Assembly: GCA_009763385.1 (NCBI GenBank)
Contig: VDCT01000088.1
Location: forward strand, 434,001-498,000
From: Coix lacryma-jobi var. lacryma-jobi
Lineage: Eukaryota; Streptophyta; Magnoliopsida; Poales; Poaceae
Direction: 5' to 3'
DNA: 64,000 bases
The notes under the pieces were generated by a model. The model worked only from the letters and a program-made list of their open reading frames with translations, had not been told where the DNA came from and did not search any database. The translations under genes were made by a program, and so were the position numbers. Within the stretch, counting starts at the first letter, position 1. Every line of letters starts with the position of its first letter. Positions 46,322-56,383 of this stretch are shown piece by piece.

Positions 46322-46339
46322 TCCCCACGGTCAGCGCCA
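46322..46339 (-). other. Primer binding site of N
   Basis: On the minus strand TGGCGCTGACCGTGGGGA starts 3 nt inside the 5' LTR. The position and the TGG start are as expected for a primer site. I cannot name the tRNA with confidence. Confidence 0.75.
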
Positions 46340-46342
46340 AAC

Positions 46343-46985
46343 TGTTGGAAACACACTTGCCTAACCTCCGCACACGTGCAGGGGAGCGGCAAAGGTGGCG
46401 AATTGTCAAAACCAAAAGCGAGGGTGCAGAAAAGAACTAGACAACGGTGGACTCTCTCTATTCCCAAAAATCGTCCCCTTTTACACTGTTCATCCCTTGG
46501 TATTTATAAGGAATGCCAAGGGACACTGACCAAATTACAAAAGGGTACAAGAAAGATTCCTTAGCGCTGTACAGCGGAAGGGCAGAATCGTACAAACACA
46601 GGCTGTGTGGAAAACCCAACCGGCCTTCCGCGCGTTCGCCGCCACCCGGCTCGTGCGCCCCCTCGCGGGAACGCGAGGGTTAACCTTCGGCTTATGGAAC
46701 CATCGCTTCAGTCGTGAGGCCCGCGTTCGCCTGCTGTCTGTTAAGCGCGACGTTTGTTCCGAAGGTGTGCATGGTGCGCGAGGGTCTCGCACCGTGTTCT
46801 TCACACCTCCTGCCTCCAAGAAACAGAAAATATCGCGGGGGTCGAGCTAACATTCGAAGGTTAGAAAAATGACCCGACAGACTCGACAAATGTACAAAGA
46901 TTATGCGATGGTATACAGGATGCGCAAGGGTTGTTTCCTGTGTCAGCCTGCGTGACGTCACTGCCGAGGGTTCCTTCCCCCAACA
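46343..46985 (-). repeat. 5' LTR of N (643 bp)
   Basis: Mate of 5186-5828, ending at 46985 before TSD atgaa (46986-46990). It drives gag-pol on the minus strand, with a TATA box near 46501-46509. Confidence 0.93.
46501..46509 (-). promoter_or_regulatory. TATA box of the N 5' LTR
   Basis: TTATAAATA on the minus strand, about 480 nt into the LTR as read in that direction. The other copy (near 5341) has CTATAAATA. Confidence 0.65.
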
Positions 46986-47337
46986 ATGAAGAAAACAACA
47001 TTTAATCACTTTAAATTCTACAGCCAACATTTTCCACAGAACCTATACATATTATATTTTTCCCAGATACTACTCATCAACACAAACCTAACAAAATTGG
47101 AATCACATTTTTCTGAGCTATACAGAATTCACTACAAGAAATGGTTGGCTTTTTGACATAAAATCTTTTTGTGACGCTGGCTTTGTGACGTTAATTATGA
47201 CATAGTTATGTGAATTATGACATTAGTTATATGAATTATGACATAAGTTATGTGTATTATGACAAAAGTGCAATGTCAAAAGATGATTGCCCTTCAACTC
47301 ATGTCATAACTAACGTATTATGACATAAACTCTTGTC

Positions 47338-48887
47338 TGTTGACACTTCTTAATGCAACCACTAGAACTAGACTATGGAGCCTAATCCCCGGCAGCGGCA
47401 CCAGAGATGCTTGTTGACACCAGAAGTGGCAAACGGATATACCGTAAGCGCACGGTAGTCAATTGTAGCTTTTCACCGGGAGTATTCCAGGTATCGTATT
47501 TCCACAGGGAACGTGAAGTGGATTAACTAGAAGTAGGGTCGTCCAAGGATGATCAAAGGGTATATGATAACTGGGATAGAGAGGTCTTCCTAATATCAAT
47601 ATCTGGTACTGGTTTTCTAAGAGTACTGAGGTTTACCACCTCATTCCTTACTGGGGGTGAAGGACGAAACCGTAGTTGATTAAAAGGTTCTCCACCTACA
47701 AACTACTAAGGTGGCAATGCTGCTACCCAACTATTATTTTCAACTTGCCTACAACACTTGAGAGGAACTCCAAGCACTGGCTGTGTCTGTCACTCTACCA
47801 CCAGGCGTCTACACAAGTGCGACAAGAGGTCCACACTGGCAAGATATAGCCTAGACACCACGTCTACACTAATCTTACTACTCTAAAGCTAAGCTTAATA
47901 GGCCTAGAGCACTTCAACAAAGTAAAGCAATGTGCCAAGTAAAAGAACTGTAAACTTCAATTACCAGACCAGAATATTAAATACTAGAAGGACTCAGATG
48001 TAACACTTACAAGAAGAATCGCATCCGCTGAGGCGCACCTTGGAGAAGATTCCCGACAGGCCGGGACTCCTCTATGGAACTCCTCACTCCCTTCCTTCTC
48101 TTCTAGCACTAAAGCTACTAAGTAGGCTTTCTCTCCTTGGATGCATACAAATGAAGAGCTCTCGGGGGTATTTATAGCTTGGAGGTGGAGTAGCGGCTAC
48201 TCCGGTGCCACATCAGCGATCCGCGTGCTCTCCTTCCTTGGCCATTGGATCAAACCTCCATAGTAACTGTCAAGGATGGATGGCCTTGATTTCTTCATGT
48301 GTGAAACATGTGCAAGCAACCGACATTGGATGGGATTCACCCTAGGGTCGGCCGACCCCAGCCAATGACAGGTGGGCCCACCACTTTGCTTCTAGAAGGT
48401 GCTGATGTCACCAGGCTGAATAGTGTAGCCAGGGCCCACCAAGGGGGGGTCGGCCGACACCCCTATGACAGGGCTGGCCCACCTTCTTCTCTCCCTTGGT
48501 GACCCCACATGTCATGGAGCAAGTCTTGTGAAGTTGGTTGCATTTGGTTTTGGTGTGGACCCATGAATCCATGTGCTTCTCATCTTGCACCATTGAGTAA
48601 AAGCACATGTTTGATCCAAGGGTTGATATTGGCCTGAGCATGCTTCTCTTGGATCGTGCCATGTCACCCTGGCCGAGGTGGCCACCAAGGTGGGGTCGGC
48701 CGACCCCCTTGGTGGGCCCACCTGGCCTCATTTTGTTCATTTTGCCATCTCCTACAAGTTCACAAGCTAAGAGTACAAGTGGAACTTATTAGTGATAAAT
48801 ATGCTCATGATATGCTATACTTCCTTGAAACCGGGGCCTGTTGACGGTATTTTGATAAGGTAAAACATGCTATAACTTTCGTCAACA
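47338..48887 (-). repeat. 3' LTR of H (1550 bp)
   Basis: Leftmost LTR, last in element order. A minus-strand TATA box (CTATAAATAC) is near 48168-48177. GGTCGGCCGACC-type words are at 48346, 48448 (one change) and 48694. Confidence 0.92.
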
Positions 48888-48903
48888 AGATCCCCCACAC
48901 TTG
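48888..48903 (-). other. Polypurine tract of H
   Basis: On the minus strand AAGTGTGGGGGATCT immediately precedes the 3' LTR. Confidence 0.8.
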
Positions 48904-50673
48904 AATCTTTGCTCGTCCTCAAGTAAAGGTTAGAGAAAGTGAACAAGTGATTATTACATGCTTATAATGGTAATGATCATCAAGCATCATTCCTAACATA
49001 GTTTATACAAATGGGTTATGTGGTACTGTCTATCATATATCCTTTAGATGTTGAGAAAAGGAACAAATCTCAAAGCAAAGTCATCTCCCTAAATTCTTGT
49101 TCTTGGTACTTAGAGTTTTTAGGACAGTTTGAAAGGAAAACACATAGTTCATGCTTACTCCTCATATAGTACTCTCAAGACACTCTTATAGGTGTTTGGT
49201 TCCTCACCAAGGCATAGCATGTGATTGCCTTATTTTTGTTTTATCCTAATCTATCAGGCTTATGTGGAGCTTGGTAGGGATAAACAAAGTAGCATACTTG
49301 TTTTGCATATATTGTAAAGTCAAAACAAGGATCCAAGGAGAAGAATGTCATAATCCTAGATCAAGATGTGCATGTGTGTGGAAAGTATGTGGACTAGAAT
49401 GCTCCTTTAATATAATCTCTCTCTACTTTATTTTACCTTGAGACATGGCTAGCATTTTTTTAACAATGGACCTTCATGTGTCCATATATTTTTTTTGGTG
49501 GACCTTCATGTGTCCATTTTTTTTATAGTGGACCTTCATGTGACCACTTTTTTTTCTTAGCCTTAATGTCTCTCTCTTTTTTTTACTAACCAGAGTTAGA
49601 GAGAGAGATATTGTAGAACTTTAATGTATGGAGCATCTATAGAGTGGAAATAAATGGCATGTGCAAGCATACTTCCAGTGTAGAAGTTGCATATATAGAT
49701 GGTGTGTACGTGATCTTGATCTTGGGATTATGACAAAATTCTCAACTAGGGTCCACAAGGTTTGACCAAACTCAAGACAAAAACAAGTAGCAAGTGTGTA
49801 AAAGGTTTTGATCATATATGCATATGTATGGTTTTGGTAGGTATTTCTTACTATAGAGGAGTAAATGATACTATGGTTTTGAGATATTTTCAAAAACAAA
49901 TCTCTAAGCACCATAAACAAAGACAGGTTTGAGTCTTAAGTCAAGATTTATCTCACTTTTAACAACAACTTAGTCAATACGGTTTCCTAATTCAGTTTAC
50001 CCATGAGTATAAACATATGTAAGAACATGGTTTTATGTCATTAACATTCTTAGCATATCATAACTCAAGTCACTTTGTAGCTTTATTTTATTTTATCCAG
50101 AATATGGAATAATTGTGAAACTGCTTGAACCGAGAGGAGAAAGGGGAAACGAACCAGACAACAGTGTTGAGCTTACTGTGCAGAGGTGAGCTGCTGGGCC
50201 CAGGTCACCATGGTGGGGTCAGTCGACCCCACCAAATGGTGGTTTTTGTTGCCATTTGCTTTTTCCTCCATTCAGTTTTACATCTGCAAAAACACTTTTC
50301 AAAAATTCAAGAGAAAGGGGGTCGCCCGACCCCTTGCTTACCTCTGTTTTGTGCACAGCAGCGTGTCAGCCGGTGCTCAGCAGTTCAGTGTGGTTCAATG
50401 ATGAAATTTGAGGGTCGTCCGACCCCCCCCCCCCCACACACACACTTGAATTTTTCCATAAATGAACTCTGAACATAACTCAAAGGTAAAATGCAAGGTG
50501 CTCTACTGGTGGTAAACACACCAGTAGAGACGAGATATATTTTATTTATTCTCTAAGAAGGGAAATACATTGGAAATTTAAAAGGGAAATTCAAAAGAAA
50601 TAAATCTAAGATGAAACTTGGAAATTCAAAATAAATCTAACGTGGAACTTTATTCTAACCTAAGCTAAACTAT
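48904..50673 (-). other. Non-coding 3' region of H
   Basis: AT-rich sequence between the extra ORF and the polypurine tract. It has three GGTCGNNCGACC-like words (50217, 50320, 50413), a C-run and CA-repeat at 50423-50445, and a short tandem repeat at 49466-49560. I see no credible gene. Confidence 0.7.
49466..49560 (+). repeat. Three-copy repeat of a 'tggaccttcatgtg' phrase with T-runs
   Basis: GTGGACCTTCATGTG(T/A)CCA followed by 8-9 T occurs three times, about 35 bp apart, with a decayed fourth copy. It is local to the 3' region of H. Confidence 0.8.
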
Positions 50674-51468
50674 TTATGGGGACGATTGGTCTAGGAGGTC
50701 ATCCCGTCCCATAGCCCTAGCGAAGCGTTTGAGCTTTGCAGAGGTGCTAATCCTAAGATGGAGAAAGTCATCTTCTAAGTCTTTATTCACCATCTTCAAC
50801 TCTGACACCGTCTCCTCCAACACCCTATTCCTTGTTTGCAGGGTGGAGGTGACGTGCATCAGCTTCTCCAGATCTGTTTTCTCGTCTTCCTCCTCTAATT
50901 GTCCCGGCGGCCCCTTGATCGACGGGGGGTCTATCCTCCGCCGAATAGAAGCCTGGGACTCCAGGGACTCCCGCAGCTCACCCTTCTCTTCCATGTTGAG
51001 AGAAGGGACGAGAACCTTCCCTCGGCCATGCCGACCGGCCATGATCCGATGGGTCTTCCAGAACGTGGGCGTCGACGGGGAGTACGACGAAGTGTACTCC
51101 GTACTCCCCGTTGTCGTGGAGATCGCGCGCGGGTTCTCCTCCAGCGGGGCCTTCCCCTTTAGCGCGAGTTGGCCCGTGGTCGGCCTAGTCGGCGTGATGG
51201 AGCGGCCGGGGGATTTCCTGATCCCCCTTCTCGGAGTTAGCGAGCGGGACGATGCCGCCGCGCGAGGCGATGGACGGGGGGTGGTCGGCCGACCCCTGGT
51301 GGGATCGGGCGACCCCGCCGCCGGCCCAACCAGCCCCCCTGGTGGAGGTACCATGGCCAGCGGCACCGCGTCGATCACGTTGATCGCGAGGGCCTGCTCT
51401 AGATCTTCGGTTAGAGCCCGTTGTGGCGTGGGTGTTGCAGGGCGCGTAGGCTTGCTAGTGGGTGCCAT
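50674..51468 (-). CDS. Extra ORF of H (264 aa): Pro/Ser/Arg-rich plus coiled coil
   Basis: Open from ATG 51468 to the stop at 50674, in the element's sense, in the position where Athila elements may carry an envelope-like ORF. The first half is rich in Pro, Ser, Thr and Arg. The second half is a strong heptad-like coiled coil (LEKLMHVTSTLQTRNRVLEE and on). I see no signal peptide or membrane segment, so it does not look like an envelope protein. A TATA-like box lies about 100 nt upstream. The GC-rich codons differ from neighbouring gag and pol. It could be a captured host exon or an element-specific accessory protein. Function unknown. Confidence 0.65.
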   Translation of the reverse strand: MAPTSKPTRPATPTPQRALTEDLEQALAINVIDAVPLAMVPPPGGLVGPAAGSPDPTRGRPTTPRPSPRAAASSRSLTPRRGIRKSPGRSITPTRPTTGQLALKGKAPLEENPRAISTTTGSTEYTSSYSPSTPTFWKTHRIMAGRHGRGKVLVPSLNMEEKGELRESLESQASIRRRIDPPSIKGPPGQLEEEDEKTDLEKLMHVTSTLQTRNRVLEETVSELKMVNKDLEDDFLHLRISTSAKLKRFARAMGRDDLLDQSSP

Positions 51469-51569
51469 GGCTAGTGCTTTAGGTCGCGGTGGAGAGTGCA
51501 GGGAAGGCTAGGAGGTTCTGGCTTTGCGTGGAATTGCGAGTGGGGGGAAGAAGGAGAGGGGTGCAAGGC

Positions 51570-51576
51570 TTAAATA
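51570..51576 (-). promoter_or_regulatory. TATA-like box upstream of the extra ORF of H
   Basis: TATTTAA on the minus strand, 102 nt before the ATG at 51468, followed by a C/T-rich leader. Its position suggests an internal promoter. Unproven. Confidence 0.45.
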
Positions 51577-51940
51577 GCGGCTGCAGGCGACTACGACGCC
51601 GATTTTTACGGGATCGCCGTGGAAAACTCGCAACTTCACAGAGCCTGTTGTGCCGCCGTTCCAATCCCGCAAGGCGGGGATCGCCCGACCCCCTTAGATT
51701 TTGCATTTGGGGTTTATCTCCAGAGGTTGTTATCCCCTCGCCGCGGTGAACTCATCTGCGAGTCGAACCTCCCCGAGGCGGGGTCGCCCGACCCCCTTGG
51801 TGGGTGTCCGGCGCGGTCACGTCTCCCGCTCGAGCCCCGCTACGCGATTGTGCAACCCTTGTTGCAGGTGGGCCCCATATAGGGATCGCCCGACCCCCTA
51901 ACTGGGGTCTATGGGCCCCACCTCAAAGCCTAAGGTAAGT
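51577..51940 (-). other. GC-rich stretch of H between truncated RT and extra ORF
   Basis: Non-coding by inspection. It holds three of the GG(A/T)(T)CGCCCGACC palindromes (51678, 51782, 51883). The frames at 51489-51901 on the plus strand are composition effects. It could be the upstream region of the extra ORF. Confidence 0.6.
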
Positions 51941-53164
51941 CTAGCCTATCCCTTCTCGAACCATGTAGTGGCATTTCTCCCAGTTCAAGATCAAGTGCTT
52001 TTCTTGACAGCGTTGTAAGGCACGGTCCAGATTCTCTAAGCAGTGATCAAAGGTTGTTCCATAGACTGAAAAGTCGTCCATGAAAACTTCCTTGATTTCT
52101 TCTATCATATCTGAGAAGATGGACATCATGCACCTCTGAAATGAAGCAGGGGCATTGCACAGGCCAAATGACATGCGCATGTATGCATATGTCCCGTAGG
52201 GGCATGTGAACGTGGTCTTACTTTGGTCGTCGGGATGAATTGGAATTTGATGGTACCCCGAATACCCATCAAAGAAACAAAAGAAGGAATGTTTGGCTAG
52301 CCGTTCCAACATCTCATCGATGAATGGCAACGGAAAGTGGTCTTTCTTTGTGGCCTTGTTAAGTTTTCGGTAGTCTATGCACATTCTCCATCCCGTGACG
52401 GTTCGTTGTGGAATCAATTCGTTGTTTTGATTTTTAACGACCGTCATTCCTCCTTTCTTAGGAACTACTTCGACGGGGCTGACCCACTCGCTGTTTGGAA
52501 CAGGGTAGATTATGCCTGCGTGCAAGAGCTTCAAGACCTCCTTCTTTACTACTTCTCTCATCGCATTGTTGAGCCTCCTTTGTGGCTCTCTAGAAGGTGT
52601 AGCATCGGGTTCGATCGGAATGCGATGTGTGCAAAGAGCGGGACTAATTCCCTTGAGATCTTGCAACGAATATCCTAAGACAGATCGATGTTTTTCTAGG
52701 ACGGTGATGAGTTTAGAAACTTCTTCTGTTGTAAGTCGATCACTAATGATCACAGGAGTCTCTCTATCACCATTAAGGAAGGCATACTTAAGCCCAGAAG
52801 GAAGTGTCTTAAGCTCTATAGAGGCTTTTGGTGGAGGTTCAGACTCATCCAAGTCTAACGGTTCATCTAAATTAGTGTCTTCTTCTTGGATAAAGTCTTG
52901 GGCGTCTTCTTCTAGATCGGGTTGAGAAGTTTCTAGCGAAGATACAAAGTCTTGGGCGTCTTCTTCTAGATCGGGTTGAGAAGTTTCTAGCGAAGATACA
53001 GACATCACCTCCTCTATTGGATCAGGCTTGGGTTTTGGTTCGGCTATCGAATTAACGGAGCCGGCAAAAGGAACTAAAAGATCTAGATCCTTCCCAAGGT
53101 GACCCTTAAGGCTCCCTTCATGAAATCCCTCAATGAATCTCATGAGTGGGTGCCCAATTAACAA
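51941..53164 (-). pseudogene. pol of H: protease end and RT, truncated after FMDD
   Basis: The 407-codon open frame starts after a break in the protease. It has an acidic linker with an 18-residue exact tandem duplication (SSLETSQPDLEEDAQDFV type, at 52890-53000). RT blocks follow: NSEWVSPVEVVPKKGGM, WRMCIDYRKLNKATKKDHFPLPFID, DGYSGYHQIPI, TFTCPYGTYAYMRMSFGL and FMDD at 361-364 followed by FSVYG. It stops at about residue 405 (HYMVREGI) where the deletion begins. RT of Athila elements continues for another 80 or so residues before RNase H. Confidence 0.92.
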
Positions 53165-53236
53165 GTCGACTTCGTCTACGTCAAAGACATAGAAGTTTGC
53201 AAGGAAGCTAACCTTGTTAATTGTGATAGAAATATT

Positions 53237-54427
53237 CTATGCAATCCCGCAACTCTCGACCAATTTTCTAGATGGAAGCTTATGGAATTTATTGGTCGGG
53301 TTTAGCGGTTCCTCACCTAGGAGTGTTAACATCAACGATTTAGACATTAAATTTACTCCTACAACGGGATCATAGAGGGAATCTATAGCCGTCTTATTTA
53401 TGGCACACGGTATGGATGTGAAACAGGACAGAAGCTTAATGACATCTGATGATGCTTCAGCCTCCCTGAACCATTCGTTGCTCATAATAGACATGAGCTC
53501 TTGGGCAGTCGCCTTAAGGTAACTTGCCTCAAACTGGGTTGGCATGTGGTTATTAGGAGCTCTACGGGCTGTGGATCTCTTCTGCACAGGTTGTTTCGAG
53601 ACATTGCCATAATCGGCAAAAAGATTTGTCTCGATATTTAGAGGATAATCCAAAGGATGAATTACTTCTTCCTTTGGAGGAGTTGGTGGTTGTGGTTCAG
53701 GATTGACAGCTTGGGGTATAGGTAAAGGAGTTTCAGCTGTCATGGGTTCGTCCCTAGGAGTTTGATCTTCCTCTAGAGTTTCACCATGGTCATCGGTGTA
53801 GGGGGTGTTCTTGAGAATGGTCGCAAGAACTTCCTTACCTTCACTAATGGGTAAATGGAGGAAAGCTCCTTTAGAGGCTAAATCAAGGAATTGTGCGAAG
53901 TTCTGGCTAAGACCGAGATAGAAATGTTGCATAAGGGTTGGCTCGGTTATAGCTATGTCTGGGCCAGAGGATGCTAAGTCTGTAAGTCATGCCCAGGCCG
54001 CACCTAGAGATTCCTTCTCGTCTTGTTTGAAGTTTAGCACATCTCTACGAAGACGAGCTACGCGGGATATGGGAAAGTACGTTAAGCAGAACTTGGCTTG
54101 CAGTTTCTCCCATTCTCCGTTCATACTACCAATGTAGCGAGTATACCAGCGTCAAGCTTTTCCCATTAACGAGAACAGAAATAGCTTCCACTTAAGAGTG
54201 ACTCGCCTCATCCCTTGTATGTGAATACACGAACAAAGTTGTTCGAAATCATGTAGGTGGGTATAAGGATTCTCATCTACTTCTCCTAAAAAGGGATTCT
54301 CCTGAACCATCGTTATGAGGCTGGGGCGAAGCTCATAGCGAACTGCCAAGATGGCATGAGATGAACTAGGCGGCTCCAACTCAGCGCCCGATGGAGCAGC
54401 ATAGTCAAAAAGGATTGTTTGATCCAT
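53237..54427 (-). pseudogene. gag: gag and protease start of H, broken
   Basis: ATG 54427 opens a frame with a Gly/Pro-rich start and the early part of the Retrotrans_gag domain (NPFLGEVDENPYTHLHDFEQLCSCI), ending at 54152. A frame after one shift continues the domain. A third (53237-53932) carries HFYLGLSQNFAQFLDLASKG, a Pro-rich spacer and the protease region. The usual CDLGASVNLMP-type active site reads YDPVVGVNLMSKSL here, so the conserved Asp-Leu-Gly is lost. It ends at a stop before the frame at 53164. Non-functional. Confidence 0.82.
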
Positions 54428-54503
54428 ATTGATTTATGAAATAAAAGTTCTAATCAAACTACGATAACTTTAATGACTTTGTTCTAGCTAACACAACTAC
54501 CGT

Positions 54504-54521
54504 TCCCCGGCAACGGCGCCA
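54504..54521 (-). other. Primer binding site of H (Asp-tRNA)
   Basis: On the minus strand TGGCGCCGTTGCCGGGGA, 8 nt inside the 5' LTR. It is an exact complement of the 3' end of plant Asp-tRNA, as is common in grass gypsy elements. Confidence 0.9.
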
Positions 54522-54529
54522 GAAAAGCT

Positions 54530-56079
54530 TGTTGACACTTCTTAATGCAACCACTAGAACTAGACTATGGAGCCTAATCCCCGGCAGCGGCACCAGAGAT
54601 GCTTGTTGACACCAGAAGTGGCAAACGGATATACCGCAAACGCACGGTAGTCAATTGTAGCTTTTCACCGGGAGTATTCCAGGTATCGTATTTCCACAGG
54701 GAACGTGAAGTGGATTAACTAGAACCAGGGTCGTCAAAGGATGATCAAAGGGTATATGATAACTGGGATAGAGAGGTCTTCCTAATATCAATATCTGGTT
54801 CTGGTTTTCTAAGAGTACTGAGGTTTACCACCTCATTCCTTACTGGGGGCGAAGGACGAAACGGTAGTTGATTAAAAGGTTCTCCACCTAACAACTACTG
54901 AGGCGGCAATGTTGCTACCCAACTATTATTTTCAACTTGCCTACAACACTTGAGAGGAACTCCAAGCACTGGCTGTGTCTGTCACTCTACCACTAGGCGT
55001 CTACACAAGTGCGACAAGAAGTCCACACTGGCAAGATATAGCCTAGACACCACGTCTACACTAATCTTACTACTCTAAAGCTAAGCTTAATAGGCCTACA
55101 GCACTTCAACAAAGTAAAGCAATGTGCCAAGTAAAAGAACTGTAAACTTAAATTACCAGACCAGAATATTAAATACTAGAAGGACTCAGATGTAACACTT
55201 ACAAGAAGAATCGCATCCGCTGAGGCGCACCTTGGAGAAGATTCCCGACAGGCCGGGACTCCTCCGTGGAACTCCTCACTCCCTTCCTTCTCTTCTAGCA
55301 CTAAAGCTACTAAGTAGGCCTTCTCTCCTTGGATGCATACAAATGAAGAGCTCTTGGGGGGTATTTATAGCTTGGAGGTGGAGTAGCGGCTACTCCGGTG
55401 CCACGTCAGCGATCCGCGTGCTCTCCTTCCTTGGCCATTGGATCAAACCGCCATAGTAACCGTCATGGATGGATGGCCTTGATTTCTTCATGTGTGAAAC
55501 ATGTGCAAGCAACCGACATTGAATGGGATTCACCCTAGGGTCGGCCGACCCCAGCCAATGACAGGTGGGCCCACCACTTTGCTTCTAGAAGGTGCTGATG
55601 TCACCAGGCTAAATAGTGTAGCTAGGGCCCACCAAGGGGGGGTCGGCCGCCCCCCTATGACAGGGCTGGCCCACCTTCTTCTCTCCCTTGGTGACCCCAC
55701 ATGTCATGGAGCAAGTCTTGTGAAGTTGGTTGCATTTGGTTTCGGTGTGGACCCATGAATCCATGTGCTTCTCATCTTGCATCATTGAGTAAAAGCACAT
55801 GTTTGATCCAAGGGTTGATATTGGCCTGAGCATGCTTCTCTTGGATCGTGCCATGTCAACCAAGCCGAGGTGGCCACCAAGGTGGGGTCGGCCGACCCCC
55901 TTGGTGGGCCCACCTGGCCTCATTTTGTTCATTTTGCCATCTCCTACAAGTTCACAAGCTAAGAGTACAAGTGGAACTTATTAGTGATAAATATGCTCAT
56001 GATATGCTATACTTCCTTGAAACCGGGGCCTGTTGACGGTATTTTGATAAGGTAAAACATGCTATAACTTCCGTCATCA
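54530..56079 (-). repeat. 5' LTR of H (1550 bp)
   Basis: Mate of 47338-48887. Minus-strand TATA box CTATAAATAC at 55361-55370. GGTCGGCCGACC-type words are at 55539, 55641 (broken) and 55886. Confidence 0.92.
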
Positions 56080-56179
56080 ATGTCATAACTAACGTATTAT
56101 GACATAAACTATATGCAAGTGGATTCCAATAAAAAATACTAGGGAATCATGGGATGGTGATTCTGATCGAGAGGAACAA

Positions 56180-56383
56180 GTGGATTCCAATCAAAAATAC
56201 TTTGACTCTATGCAATATCGCCAAAGGATGGCGCGTGTGCGAGATGACACACTAGAAGAAGAGAAGGGGGATGCGGAAGTTAGGATAGGATGGGAAATAG
56301 CTAATGGATTGTACAAGTATGAAATGTGGGCTCCTAGCAATAGTGGAGTGAAAATAACTAAAGAGAGTTTAAATGAGCTCTAG
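56180..56383 (+). CDS. Small ORF of unknown origin in P (67 codons)
   Basis: Open frame from ATG to stop with charged composition (MARVRDDTLEEEKGDAEVRI, then WEIANGLYKYEMW). The upstream phrase 'aagtggattccaat' occurs twice (56115 and 56179). I do not recognise it. It may be a remnant of a transposase or of a captured exon in P. It is short and could be chance. Confidence 0.25.
   Translation: MDSNQKYFDSMQYRQRMARVRDDTLEEEKGDAEVRIGWEIANGLYKYEMWAPSNSGVKITKESLNEL

Larger units (their letters stand above)
5186..46985 (-). mobile_element. Element N: Tat/Retand-type Ty3/gypsy retrotransposon with antisense genes
   Basis: Two 643-bp LTRs (5186-5828 and 46343-46985) begin TGTTGG and end CCAATA or CCAACA. 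They are flanked by the perfect TSD atgaa. By eye they differ at about 5% of positions over the first 240 bases, so this is not a very recent insertion. On the minus strand the order is primer site, gag with zinc knuckle, protease, RT, RNase H and integrase. Then, reading the opposite way, come two antisense ORFs before the 3' LTR. Two later insertions interrupt it: M in the antisense gene and D in RNase H. Subtracting these leaves about 12.4 kb. Antisense ORFs in this position are known from Tat-lineage elements such as maize Grande. Confidence 0.93.
47338..56079 (-). mobile_element. Element H: Athila-type Ty3/gypsy element, pol truncated, extra ORF
   Basis: Two LTRs of exactly 1550 bp (47338-48887 and 54530-56079) start TGTTGACAC and end CGTCAACA or CGTCATCA, with few differences. 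Flanks are ttgtc (47333-47337) and atgtc (56080-56084), a TSD with one change. An Asp-tRNA primer site next to the right LTR fixes the orientation as minus. The internal 5.6 kb holds broken gag, a damaged protease, RT up to just beyond FMDD, then an extra ORF. RT end, RNase H and integrase are gone, so H is non-autonomous. The RT words VFMDDFSVYG place it in Athila. Confidence 0.92.
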
